Positions 5,900 through 6,918 of a stretch of DNA of 6,918 nucleotides are shown one piece after another. Both the position numbers and the translations under genes were made by a program. Numbering within the stretch: the first letter of the stretch is position 1; each line of letters starts with the position of its first letter. A model generated the notes under the pieces. The model did not search any database, was not told the origin of the DNA, and saw nothing but the letters and a program-made list of their open reading frames with translations. The stretch comes from an uncultured Comamonadaceae bacterium (lineage in GTDB: Bacteria; Pseudomonadota; Gammaproteobacteria; Burkholderiales; Burkholderiaceae_C): assembly GCA_937893415.1 (NCBI GenBank), contig CALBWZ010000401.1, positions 1 through 6,918 on the forward strand, read 5' to 3'.

Positions 5900-6918
5900 A
5901 TCGACCAGCAGCTGCAGTGGCCAATGCGCCCAGCGTGGACTGCGGCATGGGCACTTGCAAACCTTGAATGCTAGCTTGCGCACTCTGAAGCTTTTCGAGC
6001 AAGGCTTGCACCTCAACGGCACCCGGCGAACCGTACTGCGACACTGACAACGCAACGGCCGCCAGATCTTGCGAGGCCACATCGTGTTGCGCACCCACCA
6101 GAGCCAAACGCGCATTCAGCACGCGCAGCTTGAGATTCTCGCGCAGCACCCAAGCATGCTCAGGACTTAACAAAAAGGTGTCGCTGTTGTCGATGGTTCG
6201 CACACGTACTAAGCTAGACATATAAGCGCCGGCAGTACCTGACCAGCGTTGCCAAAAACCAGCTGCTTGCGCACGCGCACTGTACCAAGCATTGACTACC
6301 CAGTTATCGCCAACAAGCGGGCTGTTGGCGGCAGTGGGCTCAGTGTCTAAAGCAACCTGTGCGGCGCTATTCCCTGCTTCCGCACCAGCAGTTGATGCAT
6401 CGCCAGCTGGCTCGATGGTCCTGTTGAGTGGGGGCGGCGCCATGCTGCGCATAGGCACGCGGTCTATGAACTTGGGCAACGCAGCCAATTGCGCCACCAA
6501 CATGGGTACATCCGTGCCAGCCACTTCTTGCAGGCGGACCAGGTCAGCCTCCATGGCTTGTAACACCGGATTGAGGCGGGGTTGTGCCGTGCGATTGATA
6601 CGTTCAATACCCGCTTGCAAAGTGGCTATAAGTGCATTGGGGCTGCCCATTAGGTTGGACTGCTGCACAGCAAAACGCATCGATGACTCTAAGTCTTGCA
6701 CCAATGTGTCGTCGCGCGAACGCGAAACACTGAGCATGAGCTCCTCTAATTGCGTTCGCTGCAAATTCAACTCGCTGAGCTTGGCCTCTGCCAAACTCAT
6801 GCGCGCCTGCAATGCTTGCGCGAGTTGCTCGGCAGCGCCAGCTTGTGCACCAGCTGTTTTGGTTTGGACCAACACCGCATCAGAGCGCTGCTGGGCATCC
6901 AGGCGCGCAGTGTCGAGT
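5898..6918 (-). CDS. hemX: HemX family membrane protein, C-terminal part (often annotated uroporphyrinogen-III C-methyltransferase), partial
   Basis: The reading frame stays open to the right edge, so the N-terminus, including the expected membrane anchor, is missing. 339 codons are visible. The first hundred or so residues form a coiled-coil-like helical region, followed by the HemX core with QLEELMLSVSRSRDDTLVQD and QPRLNPVLQAMEADLVRLQ. A low-complexity Pro/Ala/Ser/Thr-rich linker follows (6306-6455). The conserved C-terminal block includes SLVRVRTID, LLSPEHAWVLRENLKLRVLNARLAL. These match the HemX family. The common name uroporphyrinogen methyltransferase is doubtful: no SAM-binding methyltransferase motif is visible in this part, and the family is better regarded as a membrane partner of haem-synthesis genes with unproven chemistry. 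hemY follows 12 bases after its stop. hemD and hemC are expected beyond the right edge (inference from common gene order). Confidence 0.87.
   Translation of the reverse strand, partial: LDTARLDAQQRSDAVLVQTKTAGAQAGAAEQLAQALQARMSLAEAKLSELNLQRTQLEELMLSVSRSRDDTLVQDLESSMRFAVQQSNLMGSPNALIATLQAGIERINRTAQPRLNPVLQAMEADLVRLQEVAGTDVPMLVAQLAALPKFIDRVPMRSMAPPPLNRTIEPAGDASTAGAEAGNSAAQVALDTEPTAANSPLVGDNWVVNAWYSARAQAAGFWQRWSGTAGAYMSSLVRVRTIDNSDTFLLSPEHAWVLRENLKLRVLNARLALVGAQHDVASQDLAAVALSVSQYGSPGAVEVQALLEKLQSAQASIQGLQVPMPQSTLGALATAAAGR

Noticed and set aside
5210..5967. Open frames of 60-120 codons antisense to hemY and hemX
   Set aside because: They lie wholly opposite well-supported genes, show no family features and are explained by codon bias of the true genes.
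4399..6918. Functional link between amino acid import and haem synthesis through gene neighbourhood
   Set aside because: The two operons are convergent, share no promoter and each is conserved on its own. Adjacency alone is not evidence of a joint system.

Overview
This window looks like chromosomal DNA of a betaproteobacterium, most likely a Burkholderiales member. The placement is an inference from the protein character and the moderate base composition, not from a database match. It carries five complete genes and one partial gene, all of recognisable conserved families. I see no mobile element, CRISPR array, tRNA, rRNA or phage feature.

The left two thirds (about 65-4398, plus strand) is an aapJQMP operon. 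It encodes a polar/general L-amino-acid ABC importer of the type first described in Rhizobium. aapJ makes the periplasmic binding protein, aapQ and aapM the two different membrane permeases, and aapP the ATPase. AapJ would capture amino acids in the periplasm and deliver them to an AapQ-AapM channel powered by an AapP dimer. A 218-base gap between aapJ and aapQ holds two perfect 14-bp stem-loops in tandem. The second is followed by seven T and has the form of an intrinsic terminator. This suggests that most transcripts stop after aapJ and that readthrough supplies less permease and ATPase mRNA. aapJ also has a strong Shine-Dalgarno sequence, while aapQ and aapM have poor ones, which points the same way.

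The right third (4590 to the window edge, minus strand) holds the 3' end of a haem-biosynthesis-associated cluster. hemX (HemX-family coiled-coil membrane protein) enters from beyond the right edge and is followed 12 bases later by hemY (HemY-family inner-membrane TPR protein). In related bacteria these genes usually follow hemC and hemD, which would then lie just outside the window.

The two operons converge on a 191-base gap (4399-4589) in which I find no convincing terminator for either side. Overall the window is ordinary. The most noteworthy features are the double hairpin inside the transporter operon and the apparent lack of a terminator between the convergent operons. I found no evidence for a previously undescribed system.
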